Notes: generated by a model not told the origin, from the sequence alone. A DNA stretch of 64,000 bases from Eriocheir sinensis (GCF_024679095.1 NC_066562.1:5437601-5501600), one strand, 5' to 3'; counted from the first letter of the stretch, positions 1 to 46,291 are shown. Numbers and translations are program-made.

Positions 1-870
1 TCAAAGGCTCAGATCTCATATAAGGGAATTCGAGTCGATGTAGAAAGTTTTGGGGAAGAAAATGAAGAAAAGTTAATGTCTATGAGGGGAAGGAGGACAT
101 ATGTTGGAAGCCCTCTCGAGAGTATGGAGGGAGAATGGGAAGAAAGGAAGGAAGGAAGGGAAGAGAAGAGAGAATGAAGGGAAGGGGAAACGATGGAAGG
201 AAGAAAGGAGAGAAAAGAAAGGGAATTAGGAAGGAAGGAAGGGAAAAGAAGAGAGAGAAAAGAAAGCGAATTAGGACAGAACAAGGAAGGAAGGAAGGGA
301 AAAGAAGAGAGAAGGAAGGAAGGAAGGAGAGAAAAGAAAGGGGATTAGGACAGAACAAGGAAGGAAGGAAGGGAAAAGAAGAGAGAAGGAGGGAAGGAAG
401 GCGAGAAAAGAAAGGGGATTAGGAGAGAACAAGGAAAGAAGGAAGGAAGGGAAAAGAAGGGAGAAGGAAGGAAAGAGGGAAAAGAAAGGGGAGCAAGGAA
501 GGAAAGAAGGGAAGGGGAACGAAGGAAGGAGAGAAAGAAAGGGGAACAAGGAAGGAAGGAAATAGAAAAGAAAGGGGAATAAGGAAGGAAGGAAGGAAAA
601 GGGAAAACGAGGGAAAGAAGGAAGGAGGGAAAAGAAAAGGGAACAAGGAAGGAAGGAAGGGAAAGGGAAAACGGAGGAAAAAGAATGATGAAAGCAAAAA
701 AGGGAAAGAAAAGAAGGAAAAGTAATGAACGAAAAGGGAAAAGAAAGAGGGAATAAGGAAAAAAGAGGATAAGAAAAGGATAAAACGAGAAGGAAGGAAG
801 GAAGGAAAAGGAAAAAATTAAATGTTAGATCAAAGAAAAAAGTTAAAAGAAGGAAAGGAAAGGAAAAAAA
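1..870. repeat. GGAA/GA-rich purine tract
   Basis: From about 127 to 850 this is almost pure purine on the + strand, (GGAA)n mixed with GGGA. The first 126 bases are unremarkable. Frames of 80-95 residues here on both strands are translations of the repeat. Confidence 0.9.
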
Positions 871-907
871 TGGTTAGGTTAGGTTAGGTTTACAAGATCT
901 TTGGTAA

Positions 908-958
<51 letters not shown>

Positions 959-1328
959 GGATAAGTAAAGAAGGAAGAAGGAAGGAAGGAAAGAAAGGGA
1001 AACTAAGGAAGGAAGGAAGGAAGGAAGGAGGGTGTAAATGGTTATAGGGAAGAGAAAAGAAGAAAGAAGGAAGGAAGGAAGGAAAGGGAAACTAAGGAAG
1101 GAAGGAAGGAAGGAGGGTGTAAATGGTTATAGGGAAGAGAAAAGAAGAAAGAAGGAAGGAAGGAAAGTATAAATGGTTAGGTTAGGTTAAGTTAGGTTAG
1201 GTTAGGTTAGGTTAGGTTAGGTTAGGTTAGGTTAGGTTAGGTTAGGTTAGGTTAGGTTAGGTTAAGTTAGGTTAGGTTAGGTTAGGTTAGGTTAGGTTAG
1301 GTTAAGTTAGGTTAGGTTAGGTTAGGTT
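871..1328. repeat. interstitial TTAGG repeats with TAG and GGAA minisatellite
   Basis: GGTTA pentamers occur at 871-890 and as a long run at 1175-1328 with rare GTTAA variants. Between them are (GTA)n at 909-957 and two copies of a ~100-bp purine unit at 966-1174. TTAGG is the arthropod telomere repeat, so these are interstitial telomere-like tracts. Confidence 0.9.
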
Positions 1329-1492
1329 TATAATGTCTTTGGTAGTGGTAGTAGTAGTAGTAGTTTTGTAGTGGTAGTCGTGGTATGAACTAGTATAAGA
1401 AAAAAAGTAATAATAATAATAATAATGTTTTTGTGTAAGTCTGTAATATATGAGTTGGGTGGGTTAAGACTTGTTGTGTGAAATTGAGGGTA

Positions 1493-1497
<5 letters not shown>

Positions 1498-1572
<75 letters not shown>

Positions 1573-2429
1573 ACTGCTTCCACCTAAACCACCACCATTT
1601 CCTTTATCCATTTTCTTCCTCCACCTTTTCATCACCCTTTCCTTTTTCTATCCTCCTTCCTCCACTGTTTCTTCTCTTCCACCTGCTCCACTTTCTCTAC
1701 TCCATCTTTTATTCTTCACCGTTTCTCCTCCAACTTGCTCCACCTCCACCTTCTCCCGTCTTTGTTTCTTCTTACTCCACTTTCATCTACTCTTCATTCA
1801 TCGCTTTTACTCCATTTTCCCTGTGTCATTCTTTCTTCACTGCTTTCTCCCTTTTTCCTTCCTCTTCCACCTTTCCTTTGTCTTCCTCCTCCTCCTCCTT
1901 CTTTGTCTTTCTTACTCCACTTTTCTTCATTCACCGTTTCTTCTCCAACTCCAACAACTCTTCTATTTCCTTCCTTCCTTCCTTTCTTTTCCCTCCTTCC
2001 TTCCTTCCTTCTCCCTTCTTTGCTCTTCTTCTTAACCGCTCTTCTTTATTCTTATTTCTTCAACTCCAACAACTCTTCTATTTCCTTCCTTCCTTCCTTG
2101 TTCCCCTTTCTTTTCCCTCCTTCCTTCCTTCCTTTGTTTCCCTTTCCCTTCCTTCCTTCTCCCTTGTCTCTTCTTCATACACCGCTCTTCTTTATTCTTA
2201 TTTCTCCATCACCGTGTTTACTCCATTTTCCCTTTATCCTTCTTTCCTCACTGCTTCCCTCCTTTCCTTTCCTTTGCCTTCCTCCTCCTCCTCCTCCTCC
2301 TCCACCTCCTTCCTTCTTTGTCTCTTCTTACACCACTTTTCTCTTCTTCACTCACCACTTTTACCCTTTCCTGTCCTTTGCCTTCTTCCTCCTCCTCCTC
2401 CTCCTCCTCCTCCTCCTCCTCCCCGGCAG
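1498..2429. repeat. CT microsatellite and pyrimidine-rich tract before exon A
   Basis: (CT)n at 1498-1568, then almost continuous CT/CTT/CCT sequence with TTCC and TCC runs to the exon A acceptor. It contains two ~130-bp related copies of a CAACTCCAACAACTC segment (about 1945 and 2060). It forms an unusually long polypyrimidine tract. Confidence 0.85.
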
Positions 2430-36110
<33,681 letters not shown>

Positions 36111-36296
36111 GTTGCCAGATTGTCGTACTCAGAGCATCGTTTTTACCGGTTTCTGACTCATAACTATTGCCAAGAAACACCAGTCGTTATCCATTTTAAC
36201 GATAACTCTATATAAAACCAGTTAAAGGGGTGGAGGAGACAGTTTGAGGGTTGGAAGTCGGCAAATATAAGAGCCTGAGCACGACCATCTGGCAAC
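36111..36296. mobile_element. inverted-repeat element GTTGCCAG, copy 2
   Basis: GTTGCCAGATTGTCGTACTC ... GAGCACGACCATCTGGCAAC; the ends pair over about 20 bases with few mismatches. Same interior as copy 1 (GGTTTCTGACTCATAACTAT, TGCCAAGAAACACC). Confidence 0.83.
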
Positions 36297-36329
36297 ATTG
36301 AGCAGGCCCGAGCAATGTGATGAACGCGT

Positions 36330-36615
36330 TGAGCACTGTAGAGTCCCGAATAATGCCAGTACAAAATAGCAGACTTCACGAGGTGGGTGGATCAAGCAGC
36401 CTCAAACAGCACATACTAAACACTGAACTGTCTTGTGAGAATCAAAATCCGCGGCCTTTGCTTTCGTGTAACTAGCGCGAATATAACACGAATTGAAGTC
36501 GCGCAGATTCAAATAATGTCAATTCAGGGAGCGCGAATTCCAATAGCGCGGTCATGTTCCATATTCGCGCGCAAAGTCTTAGTTCGCGCGTTATCCAGGG
36601 CTCTACTGTACTGTA
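36330..36615. mobile_element. possible inverted-repeat element with GCGCGAAT repeats
   Basis: Left CACTGTAGAGTCCCG and right GGGCTCTACTGTACTG are imperfect inverted repeats. The interior has GCGCGAAT motifs in both orientations. Single copy in the window. Confidence 0.4.
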
Positions 36616-36889
36616 TGCGTGAGTTTGAATCTTACATAACAGACCCCCGGAAATTACTGAGAAGGCGCCCCAGACCAGTTTAGGGGTTCCGGAGGTGAGC
36701 ACTATAATGAGTTTCCTATAATTATCATTTTCATTGTTAATTAAGTTAGGTAAATATTGTCATTATTATTATTTTTGTATGTTTTTTTTTGTGTGTGTTT
36801 GTGTGTTTTGAGGTACCGAGTTCGCTTTTTTTTTCTTCTTTTTCTTCTTTGCTCTCCTGGTTTCAAGTTCTGGTCTGATTCCGGTTTCA

Positions 36890-36892
<3 letters not shown>

Positions 36893-36928
<36 letters not shown>
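36893..36928. repeat. CT microsatellite
   Basis: (CT)n embedded in otherwise unique AT-rich sequence. Confidence 0.93.
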
Positions 36929-36930
<2 letters not shown>

Positions 36931-38388
36931 GCGGTGGTGAATGTTTTGTACAGGCCATTTTTATCATTTATTCAGATTTTAGTAATTCATATTTGTATAA
37001 TTATATATTTAGACGAAGTGAAATTCCTGACCGTCCTCGAACAATTCAATCTTTTATTCAGCCAGTAATGTAAAAAGAACTCAAGGGCAGGATATTGTAT
37101 AATTATTCTTTTGTTGTTCCTGTTTTATCGAATTTAACGCAGTGTCGCGTCCCTGTTGCGAAGGGTCCCCACACTACACTTTTTTTAAACCTCTGACATG
37201 TCCACTTACTTCTCTTTTAGCATCGTTCGTAGGTTTTTGATACGTGTGAAAAGTATTATTAATTTACGCTATTTAAGGTTACTATGTATATTTTCCCGCC
37301 GGTTTTATGATCATCTTTTTTTGTATGTTCCTGTGGTGACTTTCGACTACTGGTATGAACGAACACATTATCAGATTGAACGATATCTGCAGGCGCTTAG
37401 GACACATTAATTCCTAACAGGTTTAATGGTAATGATTTTCTATGGTCCTTTGCGCCCATTTTGTTACCCCGTTGTAGCGACTGACAAAAAACGATCCACT
37501 CAAGATGGCAATACTTTCGTCCCTTCATCCAATTAGGCAATATTAGAACACGTTTTCTCCATGTATTCTCCCCCAAAAGGAGGAAAATGTCATCAAATAT
37601 ACATCTTTCCTTAGTACAACACATAAATGATTGGAAATGAGACACTTGAATGACGAAGCCGCCCAGTAAAATTTAATGATGTCACGATAAAGGAGTCGGA
37701 GATAATGAAGGGAAAGTGTTGCCATCTGGTGATCATTGTTCAGGACAGTTGCAGAAACGGACTAAAGAGCATGGACGAAAAAAGAAAGCTATCAGACTGA
37801 GCGATATATATAGACACTTTAAACACACACACACACACACACACACATTTATACAGACCGTCAGTACACGCATTATTTTTGAGAAAGTAAGAGAAGAGGG
37901 GAAAAAATCATTTGAGTGTTGTTAATGTGAACGAAAAAATGCGAGATTGAGCGACATTCACAGACACAACGCATTTACAGACAACCTAATGATAAACTAG
38001 AGAAGAAGAAGAGGGTGAAGAAGCCATTGTACTGAAGAAAAGTGAGAGTAAAGAAGAAAAATAAATAAAAGCAAATATCAAAGCAGTTTATAGTATCGAA
38101 ACAAAAAAAAAAGTAAAATAGTCAACAAGAAAAAGTAAATACCGACGCAGTTTATATTATCTAAGCAAAGTATATATAATTGCTATTTTGAATTCGACCT
38201 CACCCGCAACGTATTAAACCTGAATAGAGGGTCAGATGTTTTGTACTAACGTGAAAATTATTCCTAAAAGACATAAAAGGCGAATAGTAAAGCAACATAT
38301 ATTATCAAACAACTAAATATTTATAATGGTTAGTTTTTTGAAGGATGTCCACCCTCAACTTCTCTCTGATTGGCAAAATTAACCCCAA

Positions 38389-38391
<3 letters not shown>
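36929..38391. other. no gene recognised
   Basis: AT-rich mostly unique sequence with a (CA)n at 37822-37847. Two related ~100-bp segments with GAACGAAAAAATGCGAGATTG- and ATCAGACTGAGCGATATAT-like content occur at 37350-37400, 37780 and 37930, suggesting a diverged duplication. No splice-flanked coding signature. Confidence 0.5.
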
Positions 38392-38457
<66 letters not shown>

Positions 38458-39000
38458 GGGCCACCACCATCACCTCCCTTTCCCTCTCTTCCCCTTCTCC
38501 TCCCATTCCCCAGCCCCCCTCCCCCCCGTGGCTCTGACCTCCCCCCTTTCTCTATACGCTGTAAAGTGTACAAATCTCTGTTTGTATGTGATTAAGTCGG
38601 CATGGTTACCCCCCACCCCCTCCCTTCCTCCTCCTACTATGACAGGCTATTTTTATTTTAATCATTGTACTTCCTTAACTTGAATTTACGTGTTTTTCTC
38701 GTTCTAATACTATTACTACTACTACTACTACTACTATTTCTACTACTACAACTACTACTACTACTACTGTTCCTTCTACTACCACTACTACTTCTTTTAT
38801 GTTGTATTATTTCACTCCCATCTCCTTCTCTTCTTTCTCCTCCTCCTCCTCCTCCTGCTCCCAAGAAAATGCATCTATCACCTCTTATCTATCCGCGTGA
38901 ATGGTCTGATGATGATGATGATGATAATAAATACGTATTTTTAATCTACCTTTTGGTGTGTTTTATAACCCTTCCCTGTGTGTGTGTGTGTGTGTGTGTG
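38392..39000. repeat. CA, CTA and GT microsatellites
   Basis: (CA)n 38393-38456; (CTA)n 38709-38790 with substitutions; (GT)n 38974-39001. Between them is a C-rich stretch 38460-38560. Confidence 0.92.
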
Positions 39001-39429
39001 TAGGATAGAGTCAAGCTCGTAAGTATGTCTCATGTTATTTTATGATTCTTCAAATTTATGTATATTTTTCAACTCAATTTCATTTCGTGGGACATTTCAA
39101 TCATTAATGTATGCGCGTGTGTGTGTGTGAGAGAGAGAGAGAGAGCGAGCGTGGATCCAAAGTAAAGGGATTGAATAAGATAGGTAAGTAAAATAAAGGT
39201 AAACTAAATTATAAATAGATATTGGAGTTTCCCAAAGGTTCGGTATTTTCATTTTTCCCCTTCGTATGTTATTAATTACCTTTACATTTCTGCACTTATC
39301 CTTTTTCGTATACCCTTTATTTCCTTATTAAACGATCATCGCATATTTACTCTAGCTTTATTATTTCTTTCGTCCTCGTTAGTTATTTATGTATTAGTGT
39401 ATTCGTTTTTTCTTCCTTTTTAGGGTTAG

Positions 39430-39665
39430 TTTGGCATCTTCCAGTTTGAATCGAGTAAGTGGGAAGTTAAATGATAAGTGGTTGGTCGACGAGTAAGTGG
39501 GAAGTTGACTGGAGTAAGTGGTAAGTGGTTGACTGGAATAGTAAGTGGTAATTGATTGGTCGACGAGTAAGTGGGAAGTTGACTGGAGCAAGTGGTAAGT
39601 GGTTGACTGGAATAGTAAGTGGTAATTGATTGGTTGACGAGTAAGTGGGAAGTTCAGTGTAGTAA
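39430..39665. repeat. ~74-bp tandem repeat built on AAGTGG
   Basis: Three units of GACGAGTAAGTGGGAAGTTG, ACTGGAGTAAGTGGTAAGTGG, TTGACTGGAATAGTAAGTGG and TAATTGATTGGTC. Confidence 0.9.
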
Positions 39666-40185
39666 GTTCACATTTTACTGAAGTTTAGGATCGCTCACAA
39701 TGATGATAACAACGTATGGGAAAATTGGACAGTCTGAAGGTAAATGACATCAACTGGCTTTTTCCTTAAAGATTCCAGTCCCGAGAACAAGCAGGGCCGA
39801 TGTTAAAAAAAATGCTCTACAAGGGAACTGGATCTGTATCATTGCTATAAAGGGCAAAGTCGTAGCACCCTTTGAGGAGCCACACCAGCTTTCCATTTTG
39901 AACCAAAGTCGATGATTTTTATAATAGTAAAGCGTTAAAACCTTTATTTATTTATTTATTCAAAAGCTGATATTTTGACATTGGTCCTTTTTGTTCTCGA
40001 GCCTAGTTTTAATCTATTACATTTTTCATAGTAAATAAACAAAAAACAACATATCGTTAGAAATTAAACAACGTGGAAGGAGCCGTTGTGAAAAGGTAAA
40101 CACAACCAATTATTATCATCATCATCATCATCAACAGTAGCAGCATCAGCGTGGGAAGATCAGCTGGGAGAGGTAACCATGGTAA
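39666..40185. other. no gene recognised
   Basis: Unique AT-rich sequence with a short (TTTA)n at 39945-39960 and (ATC)n at 40116-40133. Confidence 0.5.
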
Positions 40186-40735
40186 CCTGAGGAGAAAATA
40201 GGAAAGTGAAAACAAGAAAAGGAACGGAAGAAGAATTAAATAGGAAAGAAAGAGAGAGTAAAGGAACGGAAGAAGAATGAAATAGGAAAGAGAAAGAGAG
40301 AAAAGGAACGGAAGAAGAATGAAATAGGAAAGAGAAAGAGAGAAAAGGAATGGAAGAAAAATGAAATAGAAAAAGAGAAAGGAAAGGAACGGAAGAAGAA
40401 TTAAATAGGAAAGAAAGAGAGAGTAAAGGAACGGAAGAAGAATGAAATAGGAAAGAGAAAAAGAGAAAAGGAACGAAAGAAGAATGAAATAGGAAAGAGA
40501 AAGAATGAAATAGGAAAGAGAAAGTGAGTAAAGGAATGGAAGAAGAATTAAAAAAAAAGAGAGAGGAGGAAGAAAAATGAAATAGAAAAAGAGAAAGGAA
40601 AGGAACGGAGGAAGAATGAAAGAGGAAGGAGAAAAAAAAGAAAAGGAATGAAAAAGAAAGAGAGAAAAGGAACATAAGAATGAAAAAGGAAAGAGAATGA
40701 GAGAAAAGGGATGAAAAGAAGAACGAAATAGATAA
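40186..40735. repeat. ~42-60-bp purine tandem repeat
   Basis: Units of GGAACGGAAGAAGAATGAAA plus TAGGAAAGAGAAAGAGAGAA, roughly ten copies. The 297- and 197-residue reverse frames are Phe/Leu/Ser repeat translations. Confidence 0.9.
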
Positions 40736-41269
40736 GGAATAAAGACGAGACAATCAAAAGAAGAAGGTAGACATCTGAAGAGACCCACAAGAGGGTACAG
40801 AAAGTAGATAAAAACATAGATAGATAAATATTTCCTTTGGTTAGTAGTAGTAGTAGTAGTAGTATGGGAGAAGGAGGAGAGATAGGGTGAGGGATAACTT
40901 GAAATAAAAGGTAAAGACAACTTGTACGGAGCCACCATCATTGAGATCACATAACACAGCCTCTATCAAATGTCGGGAAACCTTTCTGCACGCTCCATAT
41001 ATCGATCAATTTTAAGGCTTCCGGAACCTTTATGCTGTCTCGTGGCTAGAAGGGCGGCATGGGGACCTCTTCTTTTATTTAGTTCTGCTGTTGGTCTATA
41101 TAGCTGCCTCCTCTGCCGTATAAATAGTTGTCAAATATCCGCTCTAAAGAATTGTTGGTTTAGTTGGTGAAGGATGGGAAAGTGCTTAAAGGCTATTTAT
41201 TTCCTTTTTTGTTTGTCTGTTGAGAAGATTTTTTGAATAATGAGGGAAGATAATTATGTCTGCGTAAGG

Positions 41270-41360
41270 ATGAGTCGTAGATAAATAGATAGATAGATCA
41301 ATAAAAAGATAGATAGATAGATTGAGTGATAGATAGATAGACAGATAGTTAGATAGATAC
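41270..41360. repeat. GATA microsatellite
   Basis: Imperfect (GATA)n in unique sequence; 40970-41270 and 41400-41870 hold nothing recognised. Confidence 0.85.
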
Positions 41361-41877
41361 AGAAAGTTATTTATGGACCACAAAAATATATATCTACACA
41401 ATGTAATCAGTTTCAATCATACATAGTCAATCAAACAATCAATAAGCTTGTACCAACTGTTTATAATACGTGACTCAAACTAATATTGGAAGCATAATGA
41501 CAAGAAATACCTTAAAATTTACAGAATAAGCGCCTAAATGGATAAATGACGGTAAAAATGCATAAGTTTTCCCATGTTTGAACTCACAGCCATACAAAAA
41601 GTTCCTCAACCTAACCAACCATCGCCTGGAAACCGTCAAAATAGGAGAGAACACTAAGAGGCAGTAGGTATAGATAATGATCAAAATAAAAGGAAATAAT
41701 AACAGGTAATACAGAATAAGGACATAATGAGGTAAGTAATGAGGAAAAAAATAATCTGACTTCATGTCCCCAAATCACAGGCCAATTTTTCTTGTAAACT
41801 ACCTTAAAGATTGGAATAAGGTTGAAAGGGAGATGATCCATTGAAATAAGGTAAATCAATCAATCAATAAATCAATC

Positions 41878-42110
41878 AATGGGGGCATACGCCGGGGATG
41901 CGTCGCCTCGCCCATCCTGCGACGCCAAGTCCCGGGGGTCCCTTTGGGCGAGTCTCCATGCAGGCCCCATCCCATCCTGAGTAACTCCCGGCAGGATCTA
42001 TCGACTTGCTGAAGCCACGAACTCCGTGGGCGTCCCCTTGGCCTCCTCCACTCAGGACTCGATGAGCAGGATCAGCGAATCAGTCTCACGGAGTAGTCGT
42101 CGGTTTGACC
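41878..42110. repeat. GC-rich block, probable dispersed repeat
   Basis: Abrupt GC-rich island between AT-rich flanks: GGGGATGCGTCGCCTCGCCC, CCCGGGGGTCCCTTTGGGCG, AGTCTCCATGCAGGCCCC, GACTTGCTGAAGCC. It looks like the 3' or internal part of a dispersed element, but only one copy is in the window. Confidence 0.4.
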
Positions 42111-42148
42111 CAAAGTCATTCCAGCGATATCAGCCATAGATATTACAG

Positions 42149-42239
42149 GGAGCACAAGGGTCAGGTGTTGACTTACCGCGTGAACCCGGACCGTTCTCTG
42201 CAGCTTCAGCAGTTGGCTGCGAATTCGCATCAGCACCAG
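42149..42239 (+). CDS. weak candidate coding exon
   Basis: The acceptor is gatattacag|GG and the donor is CACCAG|gtgagc. One frame stays open: EHKGQVLTYRVNPDRSLQLQ then QLAANSHQHQ. Base composition is more gene-like than the flanks, but the GC-rich block immediately upstream (41878-42110) looks like part of a dispersed repeat, so this may belong to a mobile element. Not recognised. Confidence 0.27.
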
Positions 42240-42289
42240 GTGAGCCCCCTGCCCGGCACACTGAGCAGCGGGACACCAGGTAAAGAAAG

Positions 42290-42500
42290 GTTGAAATAAG
42301 GGAAAGAGGGAAGGTCATGCATAGGAATAAGGTACAGGTAAGGGAGATAATACATTGAAATAAGGTAAAAAGGGAGATGTTACATTGAAATAAGGTAAAA
42401 AGGGAGAGTATACATAGAATAAGGAAAAAAAATGGGACATAATACACTTAAATAAGATGATGAAGGGAGATTATACAACGAAATAGGGTAAAAGAGAGAT
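42290..42500. repeat. short AAGG(T/G)AAAA tandem repeat
   Basis: About six ~30-bp units with ACATTGAAATAAGGTAAAAA and GGGAGA, overlapping the sequence downstream of the candidate exon. Confidence 0.75.
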
Positions 42501-42639
42501 AAGAAAAGCGACGCATGATAAGATAAGGAAAAACAGATATAGTGACCTAAAACTACTAGAAAATGAGAGAACAGGAAACTAACGAAGCAATATGTAACTA
42601 AAAGGGACATATATGCATTTTTAATTCTTTACACTAGTC

Positions 42640-45010
42640 ACTTTTCTAACCCAACGATTGACCTGAAAACTCCTAGGCGAGAATGGAATAGGAAGCAGAA
42701 GAGGTGGTGCGTAGGCCCAAAGTATAATCATCGTTATAATTAGATTTTGCGTAGGCCTACATGAGTGTTTCTTTACGCCGCACACTTTTCTTACCAAACT
42801 TAACCTAAAAACTGCAATAAGAGGATAGAATGGGAAACTAAAGATGCAGTAAGTGATAAATTAGGAAGGCGCAGTTTGTCTCTTTACTGTAATACCCCAA
42901 AAAAGATATAGGCCTACTGTCACTTTTCTTGCCAAACTTAACCTAAAAACTACAAAAAAGATGATAAAATGGGAAGCTAAAGGGTGTGATAAATTAGGAA
43001 GACGCATTTTGTCTCTTTACTGTTATACCCCAAAAAAGATATAGGCCTACTGTCACTTTTCTTGCCAAACTTAACCTAAAAACTACAAAAAAAGAGGATA
43101 AAATGTGAAGCTAAAGAGGCTGTGTGTGATAAATTAGGAAGGCGCAGATTGTCTCTTTACTGTAGATAATACCCCAAAAAAGATATATTGTCACCTTTCT
43201 TGCCAAACTTAACCTAAAAACTACAAAAAGATAATAAAATGGGAAGGTAAAGAGGAAGTAGGCTATATGTGATAAATTGAGAAGGCACAGTTTATCTCTT
43301 TACTCTAGATAATACCCCCAAAAAGATATATTATCACTTTTCTTGCCAAACTTAACCTAAAAACTACAAGAAGAGAATAAAATGGGATGCTAAAGATGCA
43401 GAATGTGATAAATTGAGAAGGCACAGTTTGTCTCTTTACTGTAGATAATACCCCAAAAAAGATATATTGTCACCTTTCTTGCCAAACTTAACCTAAAAAC
43501 TACAAAAAGATAATAAAATGGGAAGGTAATTAAAGAGGCAGTAGGCTATATGTGATAAATTGAGAAGGCACAGTTTGTCTCTTTACTCTAGATAATACCC
43601 CCAAAAAGATATATTGTCACCTTTCTTGCCAAACTTAACCTAAAAACTACAAAAAGATAATAAAATGGGAAGTTAAAGAGGCAGTAGGCTATATGTGATA
43701 AATTGAGAAGGCACAGTTTGTCTCTTTACTGTAATACCCCAAAAAAGATAGTCACTTTTCTTGCCAAACTTAACATAAAAACTACAAAAAGATAATAAAA
43801 TGGGAAGCTAATGAAAGAGGCAGTAGGCTATATGTGATAAAGTGAGAAGGCGCAGTTTGTCTCTTTACTGTAGATAATACCCCCCAGAAAGATATACTGT
43901 CATTTTTGCCAAACTCAACCTAAAAACTATATGAAGAGAATAAAATGGGATGCTAAAGAGGCAGTAGGCTATATGTGATAAAGTGAGAAGGCGCAGTTTG
44001 TCTCTTTACTATAATACCCCCAAAAAGATATAGTCACTTTTCTTAACAAACTCAACCTAAAAACTGCAAGAAGAGGATAAAACGGGAAACTATAAGAGGC
44101 AGTATGTGATAAATTGAGAAGGCACAGTTTGTCTCTTTACTGTAATACCCCCAAAAAGATTATAGTCACTTTTCTTGCCAAACTCAACCTAAAAACTGCA
44201 AGAAGAGGATAAAATGGGAAACTATAAGAGGCAGTATGTGATAAATTGAGAAGGCACAGTTTGTCCTGGTGGTAGTGTGACCCTTCCTCTGTACCGTGAA
44301 CCTAAAAAACATATATTTGACAAGGCTTTCTTGCCAAACTTAGGCTAAATTTCCAGAGGTAGTTTTATGACCCTGATGGTAGTGTGACCCTTCCTCTGTA
44401 CCGTGAACTTAAGAAACATAGGCTATTTGATAAAGGCTTTAGGAAGGAGCAGTTTCAGAGTCTCTTTACTATAAAAGATATACTGTCATTTTTTGTGACA
44501 AACTGTACCATGAACCTAAAGAAACATATATTTGACAAGGCTTTCGTAGGAGTTGTGAGCATTTAGGAAGGCGCATTTTGTCTTTAATGTTATACCCCAA
44601 AAAAGATATAGGCCTACTGTCACTTTTCTTGCCAAACTTAACCTAAAAACTACAAAAAGAGGATAAAATGGGAAACTTAAGAGGCAGTAGGCTATGTGAT
44701 AAATTAGGAAGGCGCAGTTTGTCTCTTTACTATAATACCCCCAAAAAGATATACTAGTCACTTTTCTTAACAAACTCAACCTAAAAACTGCAAGAAGAGG
44801 ATAAAACGGGAAACTATAAGAGGCAGTATGTGATAAATTAGGAATGAGCAGTTTGTCTCTTCACAATACCCCCCAAAAGACATGTTCTTGCCAAACTAAA
44901 CCTAAAAACTACAAAAAGATGATAAAATGGGAGGCTAACGATGCAATATGTAATAAATTATGTAAGAATGCGTAGTTTCTCTATACTGTAATAGGCCTAC
45001 CCTAAAAAAT
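42640..45010. repeat. ~150-bp satellite-like tandem array
   Basis: About 14 units containing TTTCTTGCCAAACTTAACCT, AAAAACTACAAAAAGA, GATAAAATGGGAAGCTAAAG, GATAAATTGAGAAGGCACAG and TTTGTCTCTTTACTGTA with TACCCCAAAAAAGATATA. The array is interrupted at about 44265-44560 by parts of dispersed repeat F (CCTTCCTCTGTACCGTGAAC, ATTTGACAAGGCTTTC). Confidence 0.92.
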
Positions 45011-45234
45011 ATATAACTTTACATTTACCTATATATAACAAATCCCACAATCCCCCTTAAAAGCCACTTGGATATGATATTAAATAGAAGCGTACAGAGG
45101 TGGTATATATATATATGATCAAATAATGGAAACACGCTCTCCTTGTCTGGAAATCATGGAGGCAGAGTGCTAATTAAACCAACCCGTCGTCACATAAGGG
45201 AAAGTATAATTAAGGTCGATAAATGAGGAAGATA

Positions 45235-46115
45235 AAGAGGAAACATTTATGACCAGCCTTAACCTGATAACCCATAGACAAAAGGTGAAATAGTAGGTTA
45301 AAAAGGCCATATGTAGCCATTAAAATCAGAAGGAGAAGGGAAGGAAAGGAAGAGATGGTCATTTCCCTTTCCAACCAACCATGGCCTTAAAAACCAATAG
45401 ATAAAAGATAAAGTAGTAGGTTGATATTAAAATAGGTGATATATAGCCATTGAAATCAGAAGGAGAAGGGAAGGAAAGGAAGAGATGGTCATTTCCCTTT
45501 CCAACCAACCATGGCCTTAAAAACCAATAGATAAAAGATAAAGTAGTAGGTTGATATTAAAATAGGTGATATATAGCCATTGAAATCAGAAGGAGAAGGG
45601 AAGGAAAAGAAGAGATGGTTATTTCCCTTAATTTCCAACCAGCCATAACCTTAAAAACTAATAGATAAAATATAATATAGTAGGTTAATATTAAAATAGG
45701 CGATATATAGCCATTGAAATCCAGTGTTGCTACATGGAAGAAGGGAAGGAAAGGAAAAAGACATGGCCGTTCCTCTTTCTAACCAACCATAGCCTCAAAA
45801 ACATTAGATAAACGATAAAATGGTAGATTAAAAGAGGCGATATATAGCCATTGAAACCCGGTGTTGCTATATGGAAGAAGGGAAGGAAAGGAGAAGGACA
45901 TGACCATTCCTCTTTTTAACTAACCATAACCTCAAAAACATTAGATAAACGATAAAATGGTGGATTAAAAGAGGCGATATATAGCCATTGAAACCCGGTG
46001 TTGCTATATGGAAGAAGGGAAGGGAAGGAGGACATCGCCATTCCCCTTTCTAACCAACCATAGCCTCAAAAACTAACAGATAGAGATACAACTGCAGTCT
46101 AAAAGAGGAGATTTA
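45235..46115. repeat. ~135-bp tandem repeat
   Basis: Six to seven units: ACCAACCATAGCCTCAAAAA, TAGATAAAAGATAAA, GGCGATATATAGCCATTGAA and GAAGGGAAGGAAAGGA. Neighbouring units at 45350-45590 are nearly identical. Confidence 0.9.
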
Positions 46116-46198
46116 GATCCATTTAAATCCGGCGGGGTTGCAGAAGAGAGGGAGGGAGAGGAGGAGGGAAGGAGGAAGAAGGGAAGGGGGAGGGAGAA

Positions 46199-46291
46199 GT
46201 CACGTGACCCTCGCCATGGTGGACGTGGACGTGCCTCTCTCCCTGCTACATTTTCACTCTTTTCACCATGTAATTCGCCACTGAGACGCAG
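46199..46291 (+). promoter_or_regulatory. candidate promoter / 5' UTR exon with GTCACGTGAC palindrome
   Basis: The perfect palindrome GTCACGTGAC (46199-46208) contains an E-box of the bHLH-zip type (USF/MITF/TFEB-like sites). It is followed by ATG at 46216 in good context, a 22-codon frame ending TGA 46282-46284, then a strong donor ACGCAG|gtaagc at 46292. This looks like a first, mostly untranslated exon carrying a small upstream frame, perhaps of the gene at 61394. No transcript evidence is available. Confidence 0.35.

Noticed and set aside
135..697. Frames of 80-95 residues on both strands, Lys/Arg/Glu-rich or Ser/Phe/Pro-rich
   Set aside because: Translations of a (GGAA)n tract that contains no stop codons; no splice or start context.
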